Assembly (NCBI GenBank): GCA_965243715.1
Contig: CBDEVU010000017.1
Coordinates: 124,001 to 188,000, forward strand
Source of the DNA: UBA11606 sp965243715
GTDB lineage: Bacteria > Actinomycetota > Acidimicrobiia > Acidimicrobiales > Aldehydirespiratoraceae
Reading direction: 5' to 3'
Length of the DNA stretch: 64,000 bases
Part shown: piece by piece, positions 42,976 through 52,061 of the stretch
Numbering within the stretch: the first letter of the stretch is position 1
Layout: every line of letters starts with the position of its first letter
Notes under the pieces: generated by a model
Databases searched by the model: none
What the model saw: only the letters and a program-made list of their open reading frames with translations
Told to the model about the DNA's origin: nothing
Made by a program: the position numbers and the translations under genes

Positions 42976-44777
42976 TCGAAGAACCCCTCCGGCCACGTGT
43001 CGAACGAGCCAAACTTGTTTGGGCGCAGTTCGTCGAAGCTCGTTTCTCCTGACGTGCGCTTCGCGTACAAGAGCCGGATCAGGTCGTGGTCCTCCTCGAG
43101 GCCCTGTTCCACGATGCGGAGCCGGAGGCGGTTGATGAGATGTTCGCTGTGCGTTTCCACGATCAACTGCCGTCCCGTCTGAGCGATTCCGAGCAAGAAA
43201 TCTCCTAGGTTCTGTTGTGGTTTCGGATGGAGGTGGAGTTCCGGCTGTTCGAGCAGAACGAGGTCACCGGGCTCGGCGAGTAGGCAGAGCACGACAACGG
43301 GGAGGATCTGCGACGCACCGACTCCGACGCTGGTCAAATCCCGCCGGTCATTGGTCTGAGGATCGATGAGATCAAACTCGAGTACTCGGCCTGTGGGTTG
43401 GAGTCGGAGACTGTCGGTGATTCCCAACTCGCCGAGCCAGTAATGGACGGCGCTGATCAGCGACATCTCCCGCGAGGCCGCAACATCCTTAGCAGCTTGC
43501 CGCTCCTCGGACTCGACGCGAACGGGGCAGATGACTATGTCGTCGCCGTGCTGATCCAGGTACGCAATCGTGTGCTCTCCCTTTTGGCCGAGCGTGGTAA
43601 TACCCGAACCGGATTCACCAGGCCGGTACCAGGGGCTCGGGTCTTCTCGAAGCGGCCCAAGCCGATGGATCCGGCGGAGGAGGGAATCCCGCACACCCTC
43701 AGCCGTGTCGATCAGCCGCCGAGATCTACGCGCTAGGTGATCGCGCTCGATATAGCCCCCCAGATCCTCTCGGGCCAACTCTCTAGCCAGCAGACCGATT
43801 CTCCTGCGAGTCCACCGCATTGCGCTAATCGACAGCCGAGAGGGTGGGATGATGAGCGACTCCGGGTCACGCATCGCATCATCGAGTTCGGTCAGCCATT
43901 CCACGAAGGCAGCAAGGATCTCGTCGTACAAACCGTCCGCCCGCAACTCCGCGACGCGAGTCCTCGCCCTCATCGTGTCAAGCCCAGGTCGCATAGGCCC
44001 GTCGGGGTTGCTCAAGGTGACAAACGCCCGAGCGGCGGCCAACTTGTTGCCCTCCACTCGCAGCGCGACGGTAGGCAAGCCGCCCTCCAGTTTGACAAAA
44101 GCAATGCGACGCGGTTCCTGCCCATCTCCCACGCTTGCCTGCGGATCGTGGGCTCTCAACGCTCCTGTGAAGAAAGGAACGTCGCCGTCCCGGGGGAATG
44201 TCCTCGCTAGGAGGTCAAGGCTCTGGCCGCCCGCGGCACGAGTGAGCGCCAAAGACTGCGTAAAGAGTAAACGTAGGTCGGACCCTCGGTCAGGCCGATT
44301 AGAATCGTTGCTCTCGGGCACCACAAGGCTTACCGACAGTTCTTCGTCGAAGAGCGACGATGCGAGGGTGGCCTGTTGGATCGAGGCACCGGTCTTCTGC
44401 TTGAGCGGTGCACCCAGAACCAGCCGCCACTCGAGGTGACGGTCTCTTTGGGCCACGCGGGGAAATGTCCAATGCAGGCGTTCGGCCGCGTCGTCGCGCA
44501 GTCGCAGCGAGATCGTCACTTTGTCCGCCGTTCGACCCGAATGGAGCATGTGCTTGAAATCCCCAAGCCTCACATCGGCACCGTTGAGACTGACATCGAC
44601 ACCGGGCACTCCCGCTCGCGCAATCTGGCTGGCTAAGACGACGGCCTGCATGAAGGAACTCTTGCCCGCCGAGTTCTCGCCGACGAGCACAGTTAGTTGG
44701 CCAAGGTCTTGTTCGAGTCGGGCAATCGACTTGAAACTCTCGAGTTCGAGCCGTAGAAGTAACCGGTTCTCTGTCAT
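42897..44777 (-). CDS. AAA15-type ATPase with DUF3696 C-terminus
   Basis: An ABC/SMC-like ATPase of 626 residues. Walker A is GENSAGKS (33-40) after the typical LESFKSIARLE start; Walker B with signature LVLLEQPELHLHP lies near 505-517, followed by the QLIVETHSEHLINRLRLR H-loop. The final part (LLYAKRTSG, FGSFDTWPEGFFDQ) fits DUF3696. Such OLD-like ATPases are frequent in phage-defence modules. The frame extends upstream to 44861, but the ATG at 44777 overlaps the preceding stop by four bases and starts the family similarity. It is the last gene of a three-gene coupled cassette. Confidence 0.82.
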   Translation of the reverse strand: MTENRLLLRLELESFKSIARLEQDLGQLTVLVGENSAGKSSFMQAVVLASQIARAGVPGVDVSLNGADVRLGDFKHMLHSGRTADKVTISLRLRDDAAERLHWTFPRVAQRDRHLEWRLVLGAPLKQKTGASIQQATLASSLFDEELSVSLVVPESNDSNRPDRGSDLRLLFTQSLALTRAAGGQSLDLLARTFPRDGDVPFFTGALRAHDPQASVGDGQEPRRIAFVKLEGGLPTVALRVEGNKLAAARAFVTLSNPDGPMRPGLDTMRARTRVAELRADGLYDEILAAFVEWLTELDDAMRDPESLIIPPSRLSISAMRWTRRRIGLLARELAREDLGGYIERDHLARRSRRLIDTAEGVRDSLLRRIHRLGPLREDPSPWYRPGESGSGITTLGQKGEHTIAYLDQHGDDIVICPVRVESEERQAAKDVAASREMSLISAVHYWLGELGITDSLRLQPTGRVLEFDLIDPQTNDRRDLTSVGVGASQILPVVVLCLLAEPGDLVLLEQPELHLHPKPQQNLGDFLLGIAQTGRQLIVETHSEHLINRLRLRIVEQGLEEDHDLIRLLYAKRTSGETSFDELRPNKFGSFDTWPEGFFDQSPRESEEIVRAAAARRRAERTAHE

Positions 44778-45733
44778 CGTGACGCTCCTGCAACAACCGC
44801 TCGGCCGCGACTGCTCTTGTTCGCTTCGGATTCGCTGGTAACAACGATTGCATCGCTCCACTGGTGGGTGGGTGAGGTCATAAAATCCACCGTCATTGTT
44901 CCCGCCGCGGCCCGGGACGTGAGGTACACGCGGCGCAGATCTGAGGCGTCGGCCACCTCCAGAATCTCTGGGTAGTCCTGGTACGGAATAGAAAAGAGCC
45001 GTCTCCAGATATCCACGCCGTACTCCGTGTGCCAGCGCCGGAGTTCGTCCGCCGCCCCGTCACATAGCAGATCCCTTAGATCAACCGAGAGTCGGTATCC
45101 CTCGCGTTCATAAACATCAAGCAGTTCGAGAAGTTCTTCGAGGCATTCGAATCCCTCCTCGATAGGAGTACCGACTGGGGGTGGAATGAGCACCTCAGGA
45201 TCGAGGGTCGTGATCTCCGAACGCCCACCGGATAGCCATTGTCGACATGACGAGACGATCTCCAGCAACTCGGCGAGTTCAGCTTTTTTGAACGAACGCC
45301 TCGGATCCTCTGAATCGGCTAGGGGTAAACCGACTCTGAAGTCGACCAGTGAGTCACCGTCTGTTGCAAGCGCCCCCGCTATTGCCTCGGCCAAGCCCCC
45401 TGTGGTCATGGCGATGGCGTCATCGAGTTGCTCGGGGAAAATAGGGCCACACAGTTCGCCCTCGACGACGAGGTCATACGGGGCGCCCGAGGTCTCACGA
45501 TCAACAATGATGTCGAGATCGGTAGCCGTTTCCGTTCGGTTGGTCGCCAGCACAATGTTCAGCGTGCGCGAAGAGTCATCGACTCCTGTCACGAGTACCA
45601 CGCGGCGGATCGCTCCGCTGAGAGCCTCAGCAACCGCGAGTTCACCAACCGAACCGATAGCTCGTACAAACGGGGCCGGCGGATCTTTGACGTGGTGGGC
45701 CGAGATCGCCCCAGCTAGTCGGGCGTCGATCAC
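44774..45733 (-). CDS. Protein of unknown function in AAA15 cassette
   Basis: A 319-residue soluble protein that I do not recognise. The N-terminal half is acidic with a segment ATNRTETATDLDIIVDRETS and GELCGPIFPEQLDDAIAMTT; the middle has a helical acidic stretch EEGFECLEELLELLDVYERE; the C-terminus has SIPYQDYPEILEVADASDLR. No catalytic motif, signal peptide or membrane helix is seen. It overlaps both neighbours by four bases (ATGA), so it is made together with the sigma-like protein before it and the ATPase after it, and probably acts with them. Confidence 0.7.
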   Translation of the reverse strand: MIDARLAGAISAHHVKDPPAPFVRAIGSVGELAVAEALSGAIRRVVLVTGVDDSSRTLNIVLATNRTETATDLDIIVDRETSGAPYDLVVEGELCGPIFPEQLDDAIAMTTGGLAEAIAGALATDGDSLVDFRVGLPLADSEDPRRSFKKAELAELLEIVSSCRQWLSGGRSEITTLDPEVLIPPPVGTPIEEGFECLEELLELLDVYEREGYRLSVDLRDLLCDGAADELRRWHTEYGVDIWRRLFSIPYQDYPEILEVADASDLRRVYLTSRAAAGTMTVDFMTSPTHQWSDAIVVTSESEANKSSRGRAVVAGASR

Positions 45734-46704
45734 TGGGTTCCACTATCCGGGAGAGTGACTCCATCCGTGAGGGTGGCGATCCGGGTAAGCACTAACGGCC
45801 GAAGTTGAACATCGAGATCCTCTAAATCGGCCTGCAGGCTCTGGTACAGGCGGCGCTTGGCGTTGGCCGCCGTCGGACGACTCCACCCCAAGCGTTCGGC
45901 CAGCCTCGTGTCACTAAGATTAGCAAGTTTGTACCTGAACACAATCACTTCCTCTGCGTTCCACTCAGCCGCGATATGGGCGGCCAGTTGATCGACGAGT
46001 GTTTGGTCATCCGGTCCAACCTCTCGGGACCGCTCTTCCACGGCCTCATCAAGCCCAAGGAGCGTTGCGATCCACGGTGTCAAAAGAATTCCAAAAAGTT
46101 TATGCAGGTCTCTTCTGGCCACCTCCCCACCAATCTCCCCTAGGAATATACGGAGCAAGGTCACTAGGCTTCTCGCGGAGTACACCTTCGGATTTCGGTC
46201 GTCAGGATTGGTGTAGATCTTGGGAACGGAGTTGGCGGCGACAGCCGCGGCCCGGCGGATCAAGGAATCATCCACATCGACACCATCGCCGCCCTCGACA
46301 CCGATTCCGCTCCACAGGAAGCGTTCTGAGTTACCCGTGCCGAGCACGTCAACAAGATCGTCGGCCCGCAGCACCTCGACGGAACGGGTCAGTAGATTGT
46401 CAATGATCGTCCGTTGACGGGTCCGAGCGAGATACCGGTTCAGTTGGTGATTGACCCGCCTGTCAAACTCGTTAACCGACGACGCTCCCATGCAATACGC
46501 CAACTGCCCCTCCCCGAGTAGCACGTCGATAGTGAAGTCATTCAGTACATCGTCAAGACCATCGCGATAGTCATACGCCCCGCGGGCGTAGATCTGAGGA
46601 TCTCGATGTCTCAGTTTTTGGCCGACGAGCCCTCTCACTCGTTTCATGATCCTCGGGCCCATCGTTTGAGCCCGATGCTCAGTACGCAGGTCCTCGAACG
46701 TCAT
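45730..46704 (-). CDS. Sigma-factor-like or HTH protein, first gene of AAA15 cassette
   Basis: A 324-residue protein whose C-terminal part (LAAHIAAEWNAEEVIVFRYK, then LSDTRLAERLGWSRPTAANAKRRLYQSL) looks like a sigma-70 region-4 or related helix-turn-helix. The N-terminal half (RDGLDDVLNDFTIDVLLGEG, RVNHQLNRYLARTRQR) could fit a region-2-like helical domain, but this is weaker. It may be a transcription regulator of the cassette or a DNA-binding subunit of a defence complex. It starts at 46704; its stop overlaps the next gene by four bases. Confidence 0.55.
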   Translation of the reverse strand: MTFEDLRTEHRAQTMGPRIMKRVRGLVGQKLRHRDPQIYARGAYDYRDGLDDVLNDFTIDVLLGEGQLAYCMGASSVNEFDRRVNHQLNRYLARTRQRTIIDNLLTRSVEVLRADDLVDVLGTGNSERFLWSGIGVEGGDGVDVDDSLIRRAAAVAANSVPKIYTNPDDRNPKVYSARSLVTLLRIFLGEIGGEVARRDLHKLFGILLTPWIATLLGLDEAVEERSREVGPDDQTLVDQLAAHIAAEWNAEEVIVFRYKLANLSDTRLAERLGWSRPTAANAKRRLYQSLQADLEDLDVQLRPLVLTRIATLTDGVTLPDSGTQ

Positions 46705-47057
46705 CAGCGGGCATTCATCTCATCGGGTTCGCCGGAGGATCTCGGGAGCGGATGAGCGAATACCGTCCCACCGTTCGACTCGAATCTTGTGTCGGCGTCG
46801 AGCAACCAGACCCGTGTTCCAAGCCTAAGGATCATCCCCATCTCCCGTTTCATGGGCCGCTATGCCAAGACCATCGATGACCTCTTCTGAGTTGGCATGG
46901 TGCCGCGTCTATTAGTGTAGACGAGAGGCAAAACTCGGTGGTCCCGCCGGGCCGAGTGAACCAGCTACTCGGCTGGCCCAAAGGCGAGTCCATTCGTTCC
47001 GTCAGCGCTAACCTCGACAACTGACCGGAGATTTCGCGACGCAAATTCCCCCAAACC
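46705..47057. other. Intergenic stretch before tRNA-Arg, no gene recognised
   Basis: Short frames only. The minus-strand frame 46850-47044 has no ribosome site or family resemblance. No strong promoter for the cassette to the left or for the tRNA could be fixed by eye. Confidence 0.4.
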
Positions 47058-47129
47058 GCCCCCGTAGCTCAGTGGATAGAGCATCGGTTTCCTAAACCGT
47101 GAGCGCAGGTTCGATTCCTGTCGGGGGCA
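47058..47129 (+). tRNA. tRNA-Arg (anticodon CCT)
   Basis: A 72-base cloverleaf: acceptor GCCCCCG (47058-47064) pairs with CGGGGGC (47122-47128), discriminator A at 47129; D-arm AGCTCAGTGGATAGAGC; anticodon loop TTCCTAA with CCT at 47091-47093; T-arm CAGGTTCGATTCCTG. The CCA end is not encoded. It reads AGG codons. Its 3' end is repeated at 47483, a sign that it has served as an integration target. Confidence 0.96.
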
Positions 47130-47497
47130 CTATGTGATGTTTCGGAACCTCCTGAACCTGCGGGCAGGGGGTTCTTCATGTTTTGAAGCGTGGTTGGTAG
47201 CCGCGTTTGGGGTTGAGGGTGAGGTGGCGGAGGATGTGTCAGGACATCGGAAACACTTTGAGGGTCAGGGTGGGCGATGTCGAAGCGACGCGCCATCAGT
47301 CTTGTCGGTCACCGTTGAAGGGTTCTCCCAGGCCGAAACAGCCCGCCGCTACGGCGTAACCCGAGGTTGGGTCTCCAAACTCCTCGCGCAGTATCGAACC
47401 CACGGCGAAGCCGCGTTCGAACCCCGATCGCGACGACCCCGAAGCTCACCAAGCATGGTTTCCGATGTCCTGAACCAACACACTGTCGGGGGCACTA
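47119..47497 (+). repeat. 15-bp direct repeat of tRNA-Arg 3' end flanking an IS remnant
   Basis: CTGTCGGGGGCACTA occurs at 47119-47133 (3' end of the tRNA and the next four bases) and again at 47483-47497. The second copy interrupts an IS481-type reading frame. The arrangement is that of attL and attR of a small or collapsed element integrated at the tRNA 3' end, with 364 bp from copy to copy. Confidence 0.65.
47277..47482 (+). pseudogene. IS481-type transposase N-terminal remnant
   Basis: ATG at 47277 reads MSKRRAISLV and then stops out of frame; the adjacent frame continues VTVEGFSQAETARRYGVTRG, WVSKLLAQYRTHGEAAFEPR and SRRPRSSP. This is the helix-turn-helix N-terminus of IS481-family DDE transposases. 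The frame breaks near 47312 and the gene is cut at the second tRNA repeat copy, so the catalytic DDE domain is absent. About 45 bp upstream, TGTGTCAGGACATCGGAAAC resembles an IS481 terminal repeat. Non-functional. Confidence 0.75.
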
Positions 47498-47728
47498 CTA
47501 TCCCGATAGCAGAAAGGAGCGGGTCGGCCAGAAAACAGGTCGTCTTCTTGAGCGATGGGCATGACGTGGGAGTAATTAGTCCAGACAAGAGAGTTTCGAG
47601 GGACCTAGACCGTGTGGCTTCGTGGGCCCGTCCTATGCAAGCAGACCTTCCAGAGGAATGCCAGATGCCAGATGAGGTTCGATCCGGGAATCGAGTCATC
47701 AGCCGACCCCGAGCCTGGAAATAACAGA

Positions 47729-47748
47729 AGCCCCTCCGAAGAGGGGCT
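47729..47748 (-). terminator. Perfect 8-bp hairpin with UUCG loop (minus strand)
   Basis: AGCCCCTC (47729-47736) pairs fully with GAGGGGCT (47741-47748). On the minus strand the loop reads UUCG closed by C-G, the most stable tetraloop, and is followed by a moderately U-rich TCTGTTATTT. It looks like a terminator for minus-strand RNA, yet no minus-strand gene lies just to its right. It may shield the tRNA region from antisense transcription or belong to a lost gene. Confidence 0.35.
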
Positions 47749-47885
47749 CCGAGTCCCAGCCGACGAAGCAACCGGGGGGTTATGGACCCACCCTATCAAC
47801 CAGATTCAGAGCGCGCTCGATAGCCGACGAGGTTCTCCAGACTTTGAGGACGGCGGGAAAGCCGTAGTCGGGTACGGTAGCCGCC

Positions 47886-49091
47886 GTGAAACTCTTCGAT
47901 ACGGCTCGTCGCGAGATCGTCCCGTTCACTCCGGGCGACGTGGTTCACATGTACGTGTGCGGGATTACACCCTACGATTCCACCCATCTCGGGCACGCCA
48001 ACACCTACCTCACCTACGACCTGCTCATCCGCCGCCTAGAAGACCTTGGTCACACGGTCAAGATGGTCCGCAACATCACCGATGTCGATGATTCAATCCT
48101 GCCCAAAGCCCGCGAACTCGGCGTCGACTTTCTTGAACTAGCCGCCGCGGAAACCGCTCGTTTCCACGGCGACATGGCGGCGCTCAATACTCGGCCAGTG
48201 TTCAAAGAACCCCACGCCACCGAGTGGGTGGCCGAGATGGTCAAACTCATCGAACGGCTCGACAAATTGGGCCATACCTACGCTGTCGACGGCACCGTTT
48301 TCTTCGACGTTTCCACCTTTGAATCCTTCGGTGATTTGTCAAGCTACGACGAAGCCACCATGGTCGAGTACTCCGCCGAACGTGGCGGCCATCCCGACGA
48401 TCCCCGCCAGCGCAATCCGCTGGACTTTGTTCTCTGGCAGCCGTCGCGGCCCGACGAGCCAACGTGGCTGTCACCTTGGGGCGATGGTCGCCCGGGTTGG
48501 CACATCGAGTGCAGCGCCATGTCGGCTGCCTTGCTTGGGCCGACTCTCGATCTTCACGGCGGCGGGAGCGATCTGATCTTCCCCCACCACGAATGCAGCC
48601 GCGCCCAATCCGAAGCCGCCCACGGCGTGCCGTTGGCCCGGCACTGGATGCACTGCGGGATGGTTGCCTACCAAGGCACCAAGATGTCGAAGTCCCTCGG
48701 CAATCTCGTATTTGTGAGCGAACTCTCCAAGCAGGCCGACCCGCGGGCCATCCGGCTCTCGCTCATGGCCCACCACTATCGCGCCGACTGGGAATGGTTC
48801 GACGGCGATATCGACACCGGTGTAGTCGTACTCGACCGGCTCTACGCGGCCGCCCATCAGCTAGCCGGTCCTGACCCCACGCCCTACACCGCTCGACTCC
48901 GCGCCGCCCTCGACAACGACCTTGACGCACCCCGCGCCCTAGCCGAACTTGATTCGCTCGCCAGCGCGATCCTGGCGAGCCCAGGCCCTGAGGGTGGCAA
49001 CGATCCCACCGCGCCGGGGATTCTTCACCAACTGGCCCGCCTCTGCGGGGTCGACCTCGACTCGCCGCCACTCGTAGTTTCAGAACTCTAA
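47886..49091 (+). CDS. mshC: Cysteine:glucosaminyl-inositol ligase (mycothiol synthesis)
   Basis: A 401-residue class I tRNA-synthetase-like ligase that joins Cys to GlcN-Ins. It differs from CysS by the signature YVCGITPYDSTHLGHA (zinc Cys25, HLGHA 34-38) where CysS has CGPTVYD; NITDVDD, GWHIECSAM, LHGGGSDLIFPHHE and KMSKSLGNLVFVS complete the active site. It lacks the anticodon-binding C-terminal domain of CysS. Start is GTG at 47886; a TACGGT box ends seven bases before it, so a leaderless mRNA is possible. Its stop shares one base with the cysS start. The N-terminus is shorter than in mycobacterial MshC. It could conceivably be a divergent second CysS, but motifs favour MshC. Confidence 0.82.
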   Translation: MKLFDTARREIVPFTPGDVVHMYVCGITPYDSTHLGHANTYLTYDLLIRRLEDLGHTVKMVRNITDVDDSILPKARELGVDFLELAAAETARFHGDMAALNTRPVFKEPHATEWVAEMVKLIERLDKLGHTYAVDGTVFFDVSTFESFGDLSSYDEATMVEYSAERGGHPDDPRQRNPLDFVLWQPSRPDEPTWLSPWGDGRPGWHIECSAMSAALLGPTLDLHGGGSDLIFPHHECSRAQSEAAHGVPLARHWMHCGMVAYQGTKMSKSLGNLVFVSELSKQADPRAIRLSLMAHHYRADWEWFDGDIDTGVVVLDRLYAAAHQLAGPDPTPYTARLRAALDNDLDAPRALAELDSLASAILASPGPEGGNDPTAPGILHQLARLCGVDLDSPPLVVSEL

Positions 49092-50497
49092 TGATTCATC
49101 TTTTCGACACGCTCACCGGCACGATCCGCCCGCTCGCTCAGCGTGACCCCGGCAAGGTCTCTCTTTACGCGTGTGGCCCCACCGTCTACGACCATCCCCA
49201 TCTTGGTCACGCCCGCCAAGCAATGACCTACGACATCATCCGCCGCTACCTCGAATGGCGTGGCATTGAGGTTCTCCACGTCGCCAACGTCACCGATATC
49301 GACGACAACATCATCAACCGAGCCAACCGTGAAGCCACCACCGAATCCGCCATCGCCCAGGAATGGGAACGCGTATATATCAAAGCCATGGACGCTCTCG
49401 ACATCCTCCATCCGCATGAACGACCCCACGCCACCGACTATGTCGACGAGATGGTGTCGTTCATCGCGACACTGCTGGACAACGGCACCGCCTACATCAC
49501 CGATCGCAGTGTGTACACCCGTGTACACAGGATTAACGGGTACGGTGACCTTGTCCATCGCACCCTCGACGAACTGCGCGAAGGCGCGGGCGCCCGGGTC
49601 GAAGTTGATGACGACAAAGAAGACCCGCTCGACTTCGCCCTTTGGAAAGCGGCCAAACCAGGCGAACCATCTTGGCCCTCACCGTGGGGCCATGGACGTC
49701 CCGGCTGGCACATCGAATGTGTGGCGATGAGCCTGGCCCTTCTCGGCGACGGCTTCGACCTTCACGGCGGCGGCACCGACCTCGTCTTCCCCCATCACAC
49801 CAACGAGCGAGCCGAGGCCATCGCGGCTGGGCGCGACTTCGCCACCCACTGGATGCACAACGCGATGCTCAACATTGGGGGCGAGAAGATGTCGAAATCG
49901 CTCGGCAACTACACCACCGTTCAGGCGCTCCTCGACGAACACCCGCTCAACGGCCGCGCCCTTCGCCTGCTCCTCTTGCAGACGCACTATCGCAAGACCA
50001 TGGAACTCAACCCAGAAGTCATGGACCAAGCCCGGCGGGCAGTCGAACGACTCGACGCTATGGTTCGCAAAGCACACCACGCGGGGCTGGTTATCAACGG
50101 TTCGGACCGCGACCAGTCCGCGGTTGATGGGTTCGTCCGGGCCATGGACGACGACCTCAGCACCCCCGAAGCCGTGGCCCTAGTGTTCGACCTCGTCCGC
50201 CGGGCCAATAGCGCTCTCGACGCAGGCGACGACTATGGCACCATCTTGGTGACCACCGCGATCGACTTGGCCCGCGCCCTAGGCCTGCGGATCGGCGATC
50301 CCGCCCCCGGCGGCAACCACAACACCGAAATCGACGCCCTCCTCGCCGCCCGAACGACCGCTCGAGCCAACCGAGACTACGTCGCCGCCGATCGGGTTCG
50401 TGACGAGCTAACCGCGCAAGGCATCGTCATCGAAGACACCCCTAACGGCCCGGTCTGGCGTCGAACTAGCCCCGAGGTCACCCCACCGCGTGAATGA
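49091..50497 (+). CDS. cysS: Cysteinyl-tRNA synthetase
   Basis: Charges tRNA-Cys. The 468-residue enzyme has YACGPTVYDHPHLGHAR (zinc Cys28, HLGH 37-40), NVTDIDDNII, GWHIECVAMS, LHGGGTDLVFPHH and EKMSKSLGNYTT near 265-277, plus the C-terminal DALR-like helical domain and anticodon-binding tail (RDYVAADRVRDELTAQGIVIED). It follows mshC with a one-base stop/start overlap (TAATG). The last 20 bp overlap the convergent PQQ-propeller gene. Both paralogues use Cys, so they may be coregulated. Confidence 0.95.
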   Translation: MIHLFDTLTGTIRPLAQRDPGKVSLYACGPTVYDHPHLGHARQAMTYDIIRRYLEWRGIEVLHVANVTDIDDNIINRANREATTESAIAQEWERVYIKAMDALDILHPHERPHATDYVDEMVSFIATLLDNGTAYITDRSVYTRVHRINGYGDLVHRTLDELREGAGARVEVDDDKEDPLDFALWKAAKPGEPSWPSPWGHGRPGWHIECVAMSLALLGDGFDLHGGGTDLVFPHHTNERAEAIAAGRDFATHWMHNAMLNIGGEKMSKSLGNYTTVQALLDEHPLNGRALRLLLLQTHYRKTMELNPEVMDQARRAVERLDAMVRKAHHAGLVINGSDRDQSAVDGFVRAMDDDLSTPEAVALVFDLVRRANSALDAGDDYGTILVTTAIDLARALGLRIGDPAPGGNHNTEIDALLAARTTARANRDYVAADRVRDELTAQGIVIEDTPNGPVWRRTSPEVTPPRE

Positions 50498-52016
50498 AAC
50501 CAGCCCGGGTGCCAACAACGATGCGCCCTCGCCAAACCGCGGGTGTGGACTCGATGCAGCCCCCTAGCTCGATATTCCATAGCTCAACTGGCACTTGGCG
50601 CGTATTGGTGACATCAAAGGCGTGAAGGAACCCGGCGCAGTCTCCTTGGATGAGGATTCCGTCGACAATCACCGGCGATGACCACGTCGGGCCCGGCAGC
50701 TCCAAGCGCCAGCGTTCCTCCCCCGTAGCTCGATCAAGTCCGATAACCGCACCCGTATCGGTCGGCACAATGAGAATATCCTCATAGATCCCGGGCGTCG
50801 CCCAAATACCGGTGTCGAGTCGGGGTCGCTCGGCTATCCCCCAAACAAGGGCATCCGCGGGATCCTTGGTGGGATCGAGTTTGATGATCTGACCGACTTC
50901 TTGACTGCGCGCCGTGCCCCGCTCGTACTCAACTCCGGCGTAGATCATTCCCTCGTCATCGATGACCAACGTCGCGTCGATATCGTCCCCGGCCCAATAC
51001 CGAAACACTCGGGTCGGCACGGTGCCCTCATCGAGACCAGTAATGTCCCAACCTTGGATCAGCCCGCCGGAGTTCGCGAAGTAGACAATGTTTCCGGAGA
51101 TCGCGACCGACGATTCGATCGACACATTCCCGCCCACCGCGGCGATTAGTTCGTCGTCCCATCCCGGCGTGTTGAACACCAACTCCGGGGCCACCATTAC
51201 CCGACCATCGGCGTCGTAGCCTCGGTTGAGTTTGACGATATGGAACTGGCTATTCTCGCCCCCGATGAACAAATAGTCATCTATGATCAGACCAGCGCCA
51301 TCCCAGTCGTTGTTCCACTTCGTCGGGCTGACGTCGGAAGCGTTCAGTGCCCAAAGTTCAACCGGTTCGTCGCGATCAAAGGCAATCACGCGGTAGTTGT
51401 TATCTCGGCTTCCGGTGTAAACCAGAGGGAAGCCATCAGGGTCGATAGTTACCGACCCTTTGATGATATCACCGGTGCGAAAATCAGGCAGCAAACGCAA
51501 GCCGGTATCAGCGTCAATGAAATGCACGTTGCGGTTGTAGGAACCCAACGTGACCCACGTTTTTCCGTCTCGTTCAAAGATCGAGGGCTGGCCCGTCCAC
51601 CCCGACCCACACCATGTCTTGACCACAGCCCCCGCCGAGGAGGTGGAACACAGCGGGCTAGCGGGAAAACGCCACAAGATTTTCGGATCGGTCGGAATGG
51701 GACCCTCGCCGTAATAAGTCCGGGTAGGGTTGCCACGAAACGTCAACAGTCCCTCCACGGTGTCACCCCATGCTTTACCGGACGAGGCGGGATCGACCCA
51801 GCCTTCGTAGCGGGGCTCAGTCGTAGTCGTGGTCGTCAAAGTCGTGGGCGTCAAACTCGTGGTCGACGTCGAGGTTGTCAATCCTGACGAACTCGGCGCG
51901 CGCCAAATTAGGTCATCAGTCGGCGGTGACAACACGGCCAAGGTCACTAAGAGAGTCGAAGTGAACCCGACTCCGACGATCAGCAACCGAGCGACTCGTA
52001 GCGAGCGCGGGGTCAT
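50478..52016 (-). CDS. Secreted or membrane-anchored PQQ-like beta-propeller protein
   Basis: A 512-residue protein from the ATG at 52016 (the frame is open to 52220 but the extra 68 residues overlap the divergent gene). It has an N-terminal membrane anchor (ARLLIVGVGFTSTLLVTLAV), a Thr/Ser-rich linker and a series of propeller blades with W/G-D-x-TG patterns such as HFIDADTGLRLL and IGLDRATGEERWRLELPG. This is the BamB/PQQ-binding-like repeat family; outer-face scaffolding or sensing is usual, and no quinoprotein dehydrogenase residues are claimed. The C-terminus ends in GTRAGFIHAVG and overlaps the cysS 3' end. Confidence 0.78.
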   Translation of the reverse strand: MTPRSLRVARLLIVGVGFTSTLLVTLAVLSPPTDDLIWRAPSSSGLTTSTSTTSLTPTTLTTTTTTEPRYEGWVDPASSGKAWGDTVEGLLTFRGNPTRTYYGEGPIPTDPKILWRFPASPLCSTSSAGAVVKTWCGSGWTGQPSIFERDGKTWVTLGSYNRNVHFIDADTGLRLLPDFRTGDIIKGSVTIDPDGFPLVYTGSRDNNYRVIAFDRDEPVELWALNASDVSPTKWNNDWDGAGLIIDDYLFIGGENSQFHIVKLNRGYDADGRVMVAPELVFNTPGWDDELIAAVGGNVSIESSVAISGNIVYFANSGGLIQGWDITGLDEGTVPTRVFRYWAGDDIDATLVIDDEGMIYAGVEYERGTARSQEVGQIIKLDPTKDPADALVWGIAERPRLDTGIWATPGIYEDILIVPTDTGAVIGLDRATGEERWRLELPGPTWSSPVIVDGILIQGDCAGFLHAFDVTNTRQVPVELWNIELGGCIESTPAVWRGRIVVGTRAGFIHAVG

Positions 52017-52061
52017 AAGGCAACCCGCAAAACGAAGCTGAGTGACCGTAGGCTCAGCGGC

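Noticed and set aside
47349..47771. 140-aa minus-strand frame across the IS481 remnant and tRNA repeat
   Set aside because: It runs antisense to the transposase remnant and through the repeat and hairpin; composition is not protein-like.
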